Assembly (NCBI GenBank): GCA_963846475.1
Contig: CAWJVZ010000004.1
Coordinates: 3,348,001 to 3,412,000 of the forward strand
DNA length: 64,000 bases
Source: DASWJZ01 sp963846475
GTDB taxonomy: Bacteria; Pseudomonadota; Alphaproteobacteria; Rhizobiales; Afifellaceae
Direction: 5' to 3'
This document shows positions 38,082-46,900 of this stretch, one piece after another (the first letter of the stretch is position 1; every line of letters starts with the position of its first letter). The notes below the pieces were generated by a model that saw nothing but the letters and a program-made list of their open reading frames with translations, was not told the DNA's origin and did no database searches. Both the position numbers and the translations under genes were made by a program.

Positions 38082-38122
38082 GCGCTTCTCCCTTGCTGAA
38101 TTCTTGGCTTGCCCGTCCACCG

Positions 38123-39010
38123 TCACCCGGAGCGGAACGCCCAAAACCAGGCGCAGCAGAACAGCGCGAGCGCGGCGGCTCCGTAGGTGTACTGCGCGGC
38201 CGGCCCTTGCGGTAGCCGCGGACCGACGACGTGAAGTCCGGCGCCGAAGGCCACGCCGGCGGCGAAGCCGGCGACATGCGCGCCGACGTCGGTGCGTTCG
38301 CCGCCAATGCCGAGATAGGCGAGGAGGGTGACACCCGCGGCGAGCGGCAGCCAGCGGCGTAGCCCGCGCGCCCAGCGGCTCGCCTGGCGCCGCCACATCA
38401 AGGCCGAAAGGAGGCCCAGCGCCGCGAAGACGGCGGTCGAGGCACCGACGGCATTGTGCTCCGCCGGCTGCAGAAGCGCGTTCGCCGCATTGCCGAGAGC
38501 GGCGGCAAGCAGGATGGCGAACCAGGCGAGGCCCGGGCCGAGAAACTGCGCCAGCAGAAGGGCGAAAACCGAGCCGGCAAAAACATTGCCGGCGAGATGG
38601 CCGAGGTCGGCGTGGAGGCCGAGTGCGGTGATCGTCCGCCAATATTCGCCGCCGACGATCGGCCCGGCTCGCGCAGCACCCGCCCGCCACCAGTCCAGGC
38701 CCAACAGCTGCCGATTCGAGGCGGCGAAGAGGAACACGAGCACGGCGCAATAGGCGAGCGCGGCGGTCACCCCTTCGGCAGGCGAACGCACCGGTTGCGG
38801 CGTGGCGCGCCGGTTCTCGCGGCCGTATTCGACGAGCTCGCGCCTTGCCCGCAAAGCGTCGGCGGTGTCGACGAACAGCCCGAAGCCGCTCTCCTGCGGG
38901 ACGAGCCGGCAGCGGATGCCGATGGCGATGAGCGCCAGCGCATCGTCCTCCGCTCCGCCGCGGCTGGCATAACGGCCGATCTCGACCCAGCGTTCATCGA
39001 AGGCGTACAT
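38123..39010 (-). CDS. Rhomboid family intramembrane serine protease
   Basis: Membrane protease of about 295 aa with a cytoplasmic N-terminal domain (about 90 residues, YAFDERWVEIGRY) and six transmembrane helices. The rhomboid motifs are complete: HADLGHLAGNVFAGS (H-x3-H-x2-x-N), catalytic serine in AVGASTAVFAALG and catalytic histidine in VGAHVAGFAAG. It cleaves membrane-spanning substrates within the bilayer. The start may be ATG 39010 or TTG 39040, and neither has a clear ribosome binding site. It begins within about 35 bp of the GMC oxidoreductase stop. The N-terminal domain resembles that of other alphaproteobacterial rhomboids. Confidence 0.9.
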   Translation of the reverse strand: MYAFDERWVEIGRYASRGGAEDDALALIAIGIRCRLVPQESGFGLFVDTADALRARRELVEYGRENRRATPQPVRSPAEGVTAALAYCAVLVFLFAASNRQLLGLDWWRAGAARAGPIVGGEYWRTITALGLHADLGHLAGNVFAGSVFALLLAQFLGPGLAWFAILLAAALGNAANALLQPAEHNAVGASTAVFAALGLLSALMWRRQASRWARGLRRWLPLAAGVTLLAYLGIGGERTDVGAHVAGFAAGVAFGAGLHVVGPRLPQGPAAQYTYGAAALALFCCAWFWAFRSG

Positions 39011-39043
39011 CGGCCGACAATTGGGCTCGACCGCCGCCAAGCG

Positions 39044-40678
39044 CTAGGCCGGAGCGCCTGCGCCGCCCATGATGAGCTCGGCACAACGGCTGCCGAGCAT
39101 CATCGCCGGCGCGTTCGTGTTGCCCGCATTGATGTTCGGCATGGCCGAGAGATCGCAGACGCGCAGCCTGTCCACGCCGCGGACGCGGAGCCTTGAGTCG
39201 AGCACCGCCAAGGGATCGCCGGGCGCTCCCATCCGGCAGGTTCCGCTCGGGTGGTAGTTGGTTTTCACGAAGCGCCGGCAGTGCTGCATGATCGCCTCGT
39301 CGCTGAGATCGTGCGGATCGGGAATGGCGACGCGCTCGATCCGCTCCTTGAGCGGGCTCGTCTGGAAGGCACGGAGGAAGAAGCGCTGCCCGTCGATCAT
39401 GGCGCGCGCATCGTCGGGGTGCTTCAGCAGATTGGGCGAGACCAGCGGCATGTCCGCCGGATCGGCGGAGCGCAAACGGACGAAACCGCGCGACTTCGGC
39501 TTCACCACGACGGTGGTGATGGTCAGGCCGTAGGTGTCCTCGACCAGGCCCAGCGTGTCGCGGTCAAGATAGACGATCGGCACGCAAAAAGCCTGGATCG
39601 TCGGCTCGGCCTTCGGGTCGGCCGGATTGACGAAGGCGCCGGCTTCGACCCCCGCCGATGTGATCGGCCCCGTGCCGAACAGCTTGAACTGCAGGCCGTT
39701 CCAATACATGCGCCAGCCGACGCCCTGCCGGTAATAGCCGTAGGGGCCGCTCGCCATGGAGACGATCGGCACCTCGGGATGGTCGATGAGGTTCTCCCCG
39801 ATCCCGGGGAGGTCGGCGGCGCAAGCGATGCCGTGCGACCGGAGCTGCTCGGCCGGGCCGATCCCCGACAGCATCAGCAATTGCGGCGTGACCAGCGACC
39901 CGGCGGCGACGATGACCTCGCCGTCGGCGAAGACCTGTCGGTCGGTCCCGCTCGCGTCACGGTAGGTCACCCCGACCGCGGCGCCGTTCTCGACGTCGAT
40001 GCGGCGGACCGATGCGTTCAGCCGGATCGTCAGATTGGGGTTGTCGGCGAGCGGCGCGATGAAGGCGTAGGCGGCGCTGCTCCGCTTGCCGCTCCGATTC
40101 ATGAACTGGTAGAAGCCGACGCCGCGCTGTTTCGGCCCGTTGAAATCGTGGTTGTAGGGCTCGCCAAGTGCCTGAACGCTCTGCACAAACCAGCGCGAGA
40201 GATCGTTGATGTGGCCGGGGTCGGAGACCAGCAGCGGCCCGTCGGCGCCGTGCCGCTCGTCGTGCAGGCGGTTGTTGCCCTCCATGCCGCGGAAATGCGG
40301 CAGCACGTCGGCCCAGCGCCAGCCGGGATAGTCGTTGTCGCCGCGCAGCAGCTCGTGCCATTCGTCGTAGTCGGAGGGCCGGCCGCGCATATAGACCTGG
40401 GCGTTGACCGACGAGCCGCCGCCCAGGACATGGGCCTGCGGAATGTCGTGGACGCGGCCGTTCAGATGCGCCTGCGGCACCGTCTGGTGGTAGCGCATGT
40501 ACTTGCTGCCGTTGATCATTTTGAAGATGCCCGGCGGCATGTCGAGGAGCGGGTGGCGGTGCGAATGGCCGGCCTCCAGGAGGAGCACGCGGGCGCCCCC
40601 GTCCTTGACCAGGCGGGCGGCCGCCACGCAGCCCGACGAGCCGCCGCCGACGACGATGTAGTCGTAACGCTCCTTCAT
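39044..40678 (-). CDS. GMC family oxidoreductase, choline dehydrogenase-like
   Basis: FAD-dependent alcohol oxidoreductase of 544 aa related to BetA. The FAD motif DYIVVGGGSSGCVAAARLVK is at residue 6. The second GMC signature appears as HVLGGGSSVNAQVYMRG, and the catalytic histidine in NYHPSGTCRMG with a second one in NAGNTNAPAMMLG is in place. The frame is open further upstream to 40858, but the flavin motif fixes the start at ATG 40678. It heads a minus-strand group with the rhomboid and phosphogluconate dehydrogenase genes. The substrate alcohol is unknown; choline itself is possible but unproven. Confidence 0.9.
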   Translation of the reverse strand: MKERYDYIVVGGGSSGCVAAARLVKDGGARVLLLEAGHSHRHPLLDMPPGIFKMINGSKYMRYHQTVPQAHLNGRVHDIPQAHVLGGGSSVNAQVYMRGRPSDYDEWHELLRGDNDYPGWRWADVLPHFRGMEGNNRLHDERHGADGPLLVSDPGHINDLSRWFVQSVQALGEPYNHDFNGPKQRGVGFYQFMNRSGKRSSAAYAFIAPLADNPNLTIRLNASVRRIDVENGAAVGVTYRDASGTDRQVFADGEVIVAAGSLVTPQLLMLSGIGPAEQLRSHGIACAADLPGIGENLIDHPEVPIVSMASGPYGYYRQGVGWRMYWNGLQFKLFGTGPITSAGVEAGAFVNPADPKAEPTIQAFCVPIVYLDRDTLGLVEDTYGLTITTVVVKPKSRGFVRLRSADPADMPLVSPNLLKHPDDARAMIDGQRFFLRAFQTSPLKERIERVAIPDPHDLSDEAIMQHCRRFVKTNYHPSGTCRMGAPGDPLAVLDSRLRVRGVDRLRVCDLSAMPNINAGNTNAPAMMLGSRCAELIMGGAGAPA

Positions 40679-41005
40679 GGCCTGGCGCGTAACACATTCG
40701 TTTCCGCGCGGCATAGAGCGCCGCGCGCGCGCGGCACGCGCGCGGTGGCCGCGCGGCTGCCGCGCGCGGTGTTCGGGTGAGGAAATTCCACTATGGTGCC
40801 GTTGCCATTCGGTTTTCCGGAAGAATGCTCGATGCCGAACATCGCCCGAACATGCCATGCTCTAGACCGAGCAAGCGCCGAACCGATCAGAACAGGCCAT
40901 CCTCGGGCGGCTTGCTCGCCAATGTTCGAGGTGAGGCCGGTTGCGCTCGCGCCAAACACCTTCACATCCTATGATCCCCTCCGATCGTCGCTCAGGATGG
41001 CGCGC
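40679..41005. repeat. Divergent intergenic region with CG-rich inverted repeats
   Basis: A 327-bp gap between the GMC oxidoreductase gene and the aldo/keto reductase gene. Positions about 40715-40770 are almost pure alternating C and G with interlocking palindromes (GCGCGCGCGGCACGCGCGCG and GCCGCGCGGCTGCCGCGCGC), able to form stable stems. The remainder is less GC-rich and should hold both promoters. No gene is convincing. Confidence 0.6.
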
Positions 41006-41986
41006 ATGGAATATGTAAAACTCGGCAGGACCGGCCTCGACGTCTCGCGCATCTGCCTCGGCTGCATGACCTACGGCGTGCCGGAGCGCGGCACGCATCC
41101 GTGGACGCTCGACGAGGAGGCGAGCCGCCCGCTGATCAGGAAAGCGGTCGAGCAGGGCATTAATTTTTTCGACACCGCCAATTCCTATTCCGACGGCACC
41201 AGCGAAGAGATCGTCGGCCGGGCGCTGAAGGATTTTGGGCGGCGCGACGAGCTGGTCATCGCCAGCAAGGTGTTTTTCCCCATGCGCAAGGCGCCGAATA
41301 TCGGCGGCCTGTCGCGGAAGGCCATCTTCGGCGAGATCGACAACAGCCTCCGCCGCCTCGGCACCGACTATCTCGACCTCTACCAGATCCACCGCTGGGA
41401 CTATGCGACGCCGATCGAGGAGACGCTGGAAGCGCTGCACGACGTCGTCAAGGCGGGCAAGGCCCGTCATATCGGCGCGTCGTCGATGTTCGCCTGGCAG
41501 TTCGCCAAGGCGCTCTACGTCGCCGATCGCCACAACTGGACCCGCTTCGCCACCATGCAGAACCACCTCAACCTCCTCTACCGCGAGGAGGAGCGCGAGA
41601 TGCTGCCGCTTTGCCTCGCCGAAGGGGTCGGCGTGATCCCGTGGAGCCCGCTGGCGCGCGGCCGCCTCACCCGCGACTGGGACGAGACCAGCAAGCGCTC
41701 GGAGACGGACGCGGTCGCAAAGAGCCTCTACGCCGCGACGGCGGAAGCCGACCGCAAGGTGATGGAAAAAGTGGCGGAGATCGCCGCCAAGCGCGGCGTG
41801 CCGCGCGCCCAGGTGGCGCTCGCCTGGCTGCTGCAGAAACCCGGCATCACCGCGCCGATCGTCGGCGCCTCGAAGCCGCACCATCTCGACGACGCGGTCG
41901 CCGCGCTCGCTCTCCAGCTGGAGGCCGACGAGATCGCCGCGCTGGAGGAGCCTTACGTGCCGCGGCAACCTCAGAATGCTCGATAA
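41006..41986 (+). CDS. Aldo/keto reductase
   Basis: NADPH-dependent carbonyl reductase of 326 aa, TIM-barrel fold. The catalytic tetrad is present: Asp and Tyr in NFFDTANSYSDG, Lys in VIASKVFFPM and His in DLYQIHRWDY. The cofactor strand ends IVGASKPHHLDDAVAAL. AGGA lies 8 bases before ATG 41006, and an upstream ATG at 40997 is also possible. It resembles the YajO/Tas-like branch. The product of the C-terminal codons PRQPQNAR is slightly divergent. The gene is monocistronic with no frameshift. Confidence 0.9.
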   Translation: MEYVKLGRTGLDVSRICLGCMTYGVPERGTHPWTLDEEASRPLIRKAVEQGINFFDTANSYSDGTSEEIVGRALKDFGRRDELVIASKVFFPMRKAPNIGGLSRKAIFGEIDNSLRRLGTDYLDLYQIHRWDYATPIEETLEALHDVVKAGKARHIGASSMFAWQFAKALYVADRHNWTRFATMQNHLNLLYREEEREMLPLCLAEGVGVIPWSPLARGRLTRDWDETSKRSETDAVAKSLYAATAEADRKVMEKVAEIAAKRGVPRAQVALAWLLQKPGITAPIVGASKPHHLDDAVAALALQLEADEIAALEEPYVPRQPQNAR

Positions 41987-42091
41987 GATCTAGCGACTGG
42001 TCCACTTCTGGACGAAACGCTGAGTGGTAGTAATCATCCATCGCCTCGCCGACCCTTGTTCTCGGAATGTTCTTACGCCAGATATTCCGGA

Positions 42092-42358
42092 ATGGTCACG
42101 ACCATCGGCGAAGCGCTTGAGGCGGGCTGGCGGCTGCACATCCGGTGCGCTTGGGGCCGGCGCGAGGGGCTGAGATCCGTTCGAGAGTGCAAGGGTCGGC
42201 TCGACGCGGATTTGCCGACGCTGGTCTGGACACGCGGTCGAGACTACCCCATCGCGCGCCTGGAGGGGCGACTGAAGTGTCCCAGCTGCGGCAGCCGCCG
42301 CGTCCTGGTGGCGTTCATACCGCCAACCGAGCCGGCGCGAGCGTCAGCGCGAATTTAG
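42092..42358 (+). CDS. Small conserved protein with zinc-ribbon-like C-terminus
   Basis: An 88-residue protein of a type often seen in Hyphomicrobiales, without known function. It reads TIGEALEAGWRLHIRCAWGR, then ECKGRLDADLPTLVWTRGRD and a C-terminal CPSCGSRRVLVAFIPP. The paired cysteines CPSC, with two earlier single cysteines, suggest one zinc site. ATG 42092 is preferred over an in-frame ATG at 42056 because the family-like sequence starts here. It marks the left edge of the less GC-rich block. Confidence 0.65.
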   Translation: MVTTIGEALEAGWRLHIRCAWGRREGLRSVRECKGRLDADLPTLVWTRGRDYPIARLEGRLKCPSCGSRRVLVAFIPPTEPARASARI

Positions 42359-42449
42359 TCCTTCCGTCAGTCGCCGGATTGGCCGGCATAGCTCAAACCG
42401 CCCATATATCCCCTTGGCGTATGTTGGGGAATCGTGGTGAACGAACGGC

Positions 42450-43079
42450 ATGGCCGTGGACGTCACATTCAACTGGCTGCTCAGTCAGTTTCCTCGGATG
42501 TGGGCTTTGATCAGAGAGGCCCCGATTCCATGCGCAATAATCTTTGCGCTGATCTGTCTTGCGGTCTTTGGCTTGCAGGACATCCGCTACCGCGACCGGC
42601 TCGAAACACTCTCGACCCGCATCGCCTTGAAGGACGATGAGTTAGAATCTCTGAGGGCACAATTGGCGGGTCGCCGTAGCACTACTCCGGCTACGCCCGA
42701 AAGTGCTTCCGGGTTGCAGCGCCACCTTACGAAGGAGCAGAAAGAGTTAATAGCCGATGTTCTAAAGCAAGGAGCGTGGGAGTCAAGCAGTGTGTGGCTG
42801 CGCTATGAGAGCGGATGTGAAGAATGCAGGGAATTCGCGAAGGATGTCGCCGATGCTCTCGTTCTTGCAGGCTGGAACGACGAGAGCGGGACAACTCTAG
42901 ATGAAAAACAGAATCTCACTGGAGTGAAGATAAATGTTCATGATATAGAGGCACCGCCGCAAACTGCTCGACTTTTAGGATCAGCACTTCGGCAAGCGGG
43001 CATAGACTACGAGACGGACCCATGGCCTGACTTAACCGTAGACCGGATAGTTTTGTTCATCTATAGGCAAACAAGATAG
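42450..43079 (+). CDS. Membrane-anchored protein of unknown function
   Basis: A 209-residue protein. One transmembrane helix (IPCAIIFALICLAVFGL, about residues 26-44) is followed by a coiled coil (RDRLETLSTRIALKDDELES). After a Thr/Pro linker comes a soluble domain of about 115 residues with VWLRYESGCEECREFAKDVA and GVKINVHDIEAPP. This membrane-anchor plus coiled-coil plus small alpha/beta domain layout is familiar from uncharacterised alphaproteobacterial proteins, but I cannot name a family. Codon use is less GC-biased than the surrounding metabolic genes, as in the next three genes, suggesting a transferred block. Confidence 0.65.
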   Translation: MAVDVTFNWLLSQFPRMWALIREAPIPCAIIFALICLAVFGLQDIRYRDRLETLSTRIALKDDELESLRAQLAGRRSTTPATPESASGLQRHLTKEQKELIADVLKQGAWESSSVWLRYESGCEECREFAKDVADALVLAGWNDESGTTLDEKQNLTGVKINVHDIEAPPQTARLLGSALRQAGIDYETDPWPDLTVDRIVLFIYRQTR

Positions 43080-43318
43080 CGCGTCAGGGTAATTGCCCAA
43101 ACCTAGGAGAGGCGCGCAAGGATGGAACGCTTGCGCGCTTGGCTATGTGCCGCGGGCACGTAGAGCCAGCACCCTTGACGTAATGTCTCTCGTCGGTTGT
43201 AGCTTCCCCATCTACGGCTTGTGGGGGGGCGTTCCGTGGCCGCCTCGATTTTGAACGGATTCCGGTTAAGGCGCGATGGTCGTCCGGGGCTCCGTTCGTC
43301 AGATGGGTTCGGGTAGGA

Positions 43319-44330
43319 ATGCCGCGGTTGTCGCAAGAGATATTGGACTGCGCCTTCTTCCTGTATGAGACTAAGAAGGCCGCTGAGAGTGGCGACTCGC
43401 CTGTAGGCACCGGATTTATAGTCAGCATCCCTACACCCTGGCCACACAAGTCTCATGCATATGCCGTCACGAATTGGCACGTCGCGATTCGGGACAAAGG
43501 TTCTGTTATCGGAATAAATATGCTAAACGGCAAAATAGACGCCATAGAAACCGACCCTACCGAGTGGTTTTGGGACCCCAGAGGCGACGACTTCGCCATC
43601 CTGCCCCTCTCCATCCACCAAGGGACCCACCGCTATTCGTTAATTACTGAGCAAATATTCATGACGGAGCAAGATATAGTCGAATACCACATCGGCTTTG
43701 GTGACGATGTCTTTATGTTGGGGTTATTTGTCGACCATAACCGAGGTGTGAGGCAGGTTCCTAAGGCACGGTTTGGCAACATTAGTATGATGCCAGATAA
43801 GGATGCGCCAATCCTCCAGCCAAATGGACACAAGGGAACAGACTTCGTGATGGACATGCATTCTAGAGCTGGATTTTCTGGCTCTCCTGTATTCATGTAC
43901 CGCACTTATGGGTCTGACTTCTCATGGGTAAACAAGTCAGAGGAGTTAAAGCGCAATCCTGAACAGTTCCTTCGATCGCCGCCGCTGTTCTGCTTTGCTG
44001 GCATCCATTGGGGTCAGTTCCCTGAAAAGTGGGAACTCGTACGAGGTAGCGCGGAGGCGAAGGAAGAGGTAAGGGGAATGAGCGGCATGACCTGTGTAAT
44101 CCCCGCATGGCGCATTCAAAGCGTACTTAACAGGCCGGAGTTTGTACGAATGAGAAAGCAAGTTGAAGAAGATTTTAGGGCGAAGAATCCTGAGATTCGA
44201 TTCTTAGCCCGTCGCGGAGTTTGTGCGCCCCGCAGTTGTCGACTCCGCCCCGCCTGCCACCGACGAGAACCCCACTCATCGAGAGGATTTCGAGGGGCTC
44301 TTGCGGAAGGCTGCTCGACCTTCTGAGTAG
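43319..44330 (+). CDS. Trypsin-like serine protease, one frameshift near 3' end
   Basis: Chymotrypsin-fold serine protease of about 336 aa without signal peptide, hence probably cytosolic. The triad is visible: His in YAVTNWHVAI, Asp in PRGDDFAILPLS and Ser in SRAGFSGSPVFMY. The core spans residues 25-260. Near 44205-44216 one extra base shifts the frame. In the corrected frame the C-terminus reads EFVRPAVVDSAPPATDENP, then HREDFEGLLRKAARPSE and TAG at 44330. A tail of this HREDF type is shared by similar stand-alone bacterial proteases. Low GC and neighbouring unknown membrane proteins suggest a transferred module. The role is unknown. Confidence 0.8.
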
Positions 44331-44422
44331 GACGCCATACTCCCGGTTAACGCCGCGTGTTTGACCCTTTGGTTGCAAGGGGTTAGTTTCTCCCACTCCG
44401 CTTGAGGTTTGGGAGGCAGGAC

Positions 44423-45280
44423 GTGAGTGCTGGGGAAATAAGCCTTTATTTCGGTCTCAAGAAAGGCAAAAACGCGGACCTAGAGGTCGTTGCCCAAGCG
44501 GCCATCGAATGGGTTGAGGCGTTGCGAGCGGCGGCCCTAGAGATCGAGCCAGAAGCTCAGATCAGAGTGGAATTGCTAGATGCCAAGGAAAGCAGCCTTC
44601 GGCTAAATGTCATTCTCGATTGGATCGAAGCGCAATTAGCCCGTCTAGACGATGGGTCGAGTAGATATTGGAGACTTAAGAAACTCGCGATTGCGATTGC
44701 GATATTTGTCCCCACTGTAGGGTATCCAACCTATGACTTTTATTTTGGTGACCCTCCGGTTGTATCCCTCAGCGAAGAAGATCGGCTGCTCCTCGACGAG
44801 CTTATTGAACAAATCAGTGATATTCCAGTCGTTGAAGCACAAAGACGCAAGTTTTTTAGAGTACTAGAACGAGACCCGGTGATTACAAGTGTCGGCGTAG
44901 CCGAAGGCCACGACAATCGTCCTGCGATCCTGGTCCCCAGCACGGAATTCGCTGAACGGGGTGGCCTTTGGGATGCCGAGGAAGATGACCAAGAGCGCAC
45001 CTTACGGCCCGTTCTTGATGTGACGCTGATATCCCCGACGCTGTTGCGCCGGCCGAGAGCTTGGACTTTTCAGCCTGAAGGGCTGCCGGAATTTAGTGCA
45101 ATAATGAGGGACAAGCGGTTTCTGGCTGCTCTCGAAGAAGACCATGTAAGGGAAAGACTTCGAACTGGCATAAAGATGACAATCCGTCTTGAGGTAAAGG
45201 AGAAGAGGGCTGACGGAGATTGGGTGGTAAAACCGCAAGGACGGTCGGTAATTGAGGTTATCTCACCTAAGATCCACTAA
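44423..45280 (+). CDS. Membrane protein of unknown family beside the protease
   Basis: About 285 aa, starting at GTG 44423 behind GGGAGGCAGG. The N-terminal domain reads ISLYFGLKKGKNADLEVVAQ and has a helical segment AAIEWVEALRAAALEIEPEA. One transmembrane helix (KKLAIAIAIFVPTVGYPTY) lies near residue 88. The C-terminal soluble domain, about 175 residues, starts after VVSLSEEDRLLLDELIEQI and contains ILVPSTEFAERGGLW. I do not recognise the family. It lies 93 bp after the protease gene on the same strand, and its AT-richer codon use matches that gene, so the two may form one module. Confidence 0.65.
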   Translation: MSAGEISLYFGLKKGKNADLEVVAQAAIEWVEALRAAALEIEPEAQIRVELLDAKESSLRLNVILDWIEAQLARLDDGSSRYWRLKKLAIAIAIFVPTVGYPTYDFYFGDPPVVSLSEEDRLLLDELIEQISDIPVVEAQRRKFFRVLERDPVITSVGVAEGHDNRPAILVPSTEFAERGGLWDAEEDDQERTLRPVLDVTLISPTLLRRPRAWTFQPEGLPEFSAIMRDKRFLAALEEDHVRERLRTGIKMTIRLEVKEKRADGDWVVKPQGRSVIEVISPKIH

Positions 45281-45504
45281 GGACCTCCCTTTCGCCCAGC
45301 CCTCCAGAAAACGACTATCAGCGCGATCAGGGCTGTCGACGCGATCACGAATGTGACTCCAGGCGATAGCCGCCAAAAACCGAATAAGCACACGAGCGTG
45401 GTGAGCGTAATCGCCAGTCCAGAAATCCACTGGCGCTTCGATTCCTCACGGTGTGCCATGGTTCTGCGCAACAATCCCGATGGGCTAAGAGGCAAATCTA
45501 TCAT
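45277..45504 (-). CDS. Small membrane protein with two transmembrane helices
   Basis: A 75-residue protein with two hydrophobic helices (SGLAITLTTLVCLFGFW and TFVIASTALIALIVVFW) and a positively charged N-terminus. GGAGGAACCC precedes the ATG, an excellent ribosome binding site. The start lies 20 bp inside the 3' end of the upstream DppF-like ATPase gene, so it is probably translated with that operon. Its stop overlaps the stop of the convergent gene by 4 bp. Function unknown. Confidence 0.6.
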   Translation of the reverse strand: MIDLPLSPSGLLRRTMAHREESKRQWISGLAITLTTLVCLFGFWRLSPGVTFVIASTALIALIVVFWRAGRKGGP

Positions 45505-46900
45505 GGGTTCCTCCGCCCTCCAAAAAGGTGCTTCGGCCGGTTGTTAGCCCCCGTGAGGGCGCGGGCGCCAGCACGCAAGCCGCCACATGCTCCGGACCGC
45601 GCTGCGTCAGCTCGACGTCCTCCACCTCGCGGAAGCCGATGCGGACGGCGCGGCCGTCCACCGCCAGCTCTTGAAGCGCCGCCTGCATCGGCGCGGGAAC
45701 GGCGTCCGAGCGGAGGCTTGCGGCCAGGCGCCCGGCGGATTGCGCGTCGCCGAAGACGAGGTCCGCCGCGAAGGCGCTTCTGCGCTCCACGCCCGTCAGG
45801 GTGTCGAACATGCCCTCGCGGCTCTCCAGCCAGCGGACCACGTCGTCGATCTCCCAGCCGCAGATCGGCGTGACCACCGGGCAGCGGGTGTGGAAGCGGC
45901 AGCCCTTCGGCGGGCGCGCCGGGTCGGGGACCGAGCCTTCGAGCGTGGGGACGATCCCGGCGCCTTCCGCCAGGTCCGGATCGGCCGCCAGCAGCGCCTC
46001 GGTATAGGGGTGCTGCGGCCGCTCGAACATCGTGGCGGTGTCGGCGGCCTCGGCAACCTTGCCGAGATACATGACGACGATCCGGTCGGCCATGTGGCGG
46101 ACGACGCCGAGATTGTGGGTGATGAACAGGTAGGCGAGGCCGCGCTCCTGCTGCAGGTCGTGCAGGAGGTTGAGGATTTGGGCCTGGACCGAGACGTCGA
46201 GCGCGCTGGTCGGCTCGTCGAGGATGATGAGCTCGGGGTTCAGCGCCAGAGCGCGGGCGATGGAGATGCGCTGGCGCTGGCCGCCGGAGAATTGATGCGG
46301 GTAGCGGTAGAGGTGCTGCCGGCCCATGCCGACCTGCTCGAGGAGCTCGACGACGCGCTCGGTCACGGCGGCGCCCGAGGCTTCGCGATAGACCTTCAGC
46401 GGCCGGCCGACGATGTCGACGACGAGGTGGCGCGGATTGAGCGAGGCGAACGAATCCTGGAACACGACCTGGCAATTGCGGCGGAAGCGCCGCCAGGCCG
46501 GCCCGCGGATGCGGTCGATGCGGTAGAGCGCCTCCAGCTCGGCCAGCCGGCGCCGCTCGGGCTCGCCGCGGCTTGCTTCTGACGTGGCGAAGATGCGGTC
46601 CAGATCGTCCCTTGCCGACTGCGGCAGGCCGAAATAGACGGCGCCGCCGGTCGGGTCGGTCAAGCCGCTGACGCAGCGGCCCAACGTCGTCTTGCCGCAG
46701 CCGCTTTCGCCGACGAGGCCAAGGGTCTCGCCGCGGCTTATGTCGAAGCTCACCCCGTCGACGGCGCGCACCTGCCCGACGACGCGGCGGAGCGCGCCTT
46801 CCTTGATCGGAAAGTGCTTTTGCAGCCCGCGCACGCTGAGCACGAGGTCGGCGGGGGAGGCGGCGCTCTGCACCGCGATGCGCCCGGCTGCCGGGATCAT
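45485..46900 (-). CDS. Peptide-type ABC transporter ATP-binding protein (DppF-like), C-terminally extended
   Basis: ATPase subunit of the second Dpp/Opp-type importer, about 471 aa. Walker A is GLVGESGCGKTTLGRCVSGL, the signature FSGGQRQRISIARALALNPE and Walker B LIILDEPTSALDVSVQAQIL. The oligopeptide-family cysteine tail CRFHTRCPVVTPICGWEID is present. It is longer than usual, having an insertion between Walker A and the Q-loop (QSARDDLDRIFATSEASRGE onward, about 45 residues) and a C-terminal extension of about 110 residues after the cysteine tail. ATG 46900 overlaps the DppD-like stop by 4 bp. Confidence 0.88.
   Translation of the reverse strand: MIPAAGRIAVQSAASPADLVLSVRGLQKHFPIKEGALRRVVGQVRAVDGVSFDISRGETLGLVGESGCGKTTLGRCVSGLTDPTGGAVYFGLPQSARDDLDRIFATSEASRGEPERRRLAELEALYRIDRIRGPAWRRFRRNCQVVFQDSFASLNPRHLVVDIVGRPLKVYREASGAAVTERVVELLEQVGMGRQHLYRYPHQFSGGQRQRISIARALALNPELIILDEPTSALDVSVQAQILNLLHDLQQERGLAYLFITHNLGVVRHMADRIVVMYLGKVAEAADTATMFERPQHPYTEALLAADPDLAEGAGIVPTLEGSVPDPARPPKGCRFHTRCPVVTPICGWEIDDVVRWLESREGMFDTLTGVERRSAFAADLVFGDAQSAGRLAASLRSDAVPAPMQAALQELAVDGRAVRIGFREVEDVELTQRGPEHVAACVLAPAPSRGLTTGRSTFLEGGGTHDRFAS

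Noticed and set aside
40679..40858. N-terminal extension of the GMC oxidoreductase up to 40858
   Set aside because: The extension is Arg/His/Ala-rich, derived from CG-repeat DNA. The FAD-binding motif lies six residues after ATG 40678, the normal distance.
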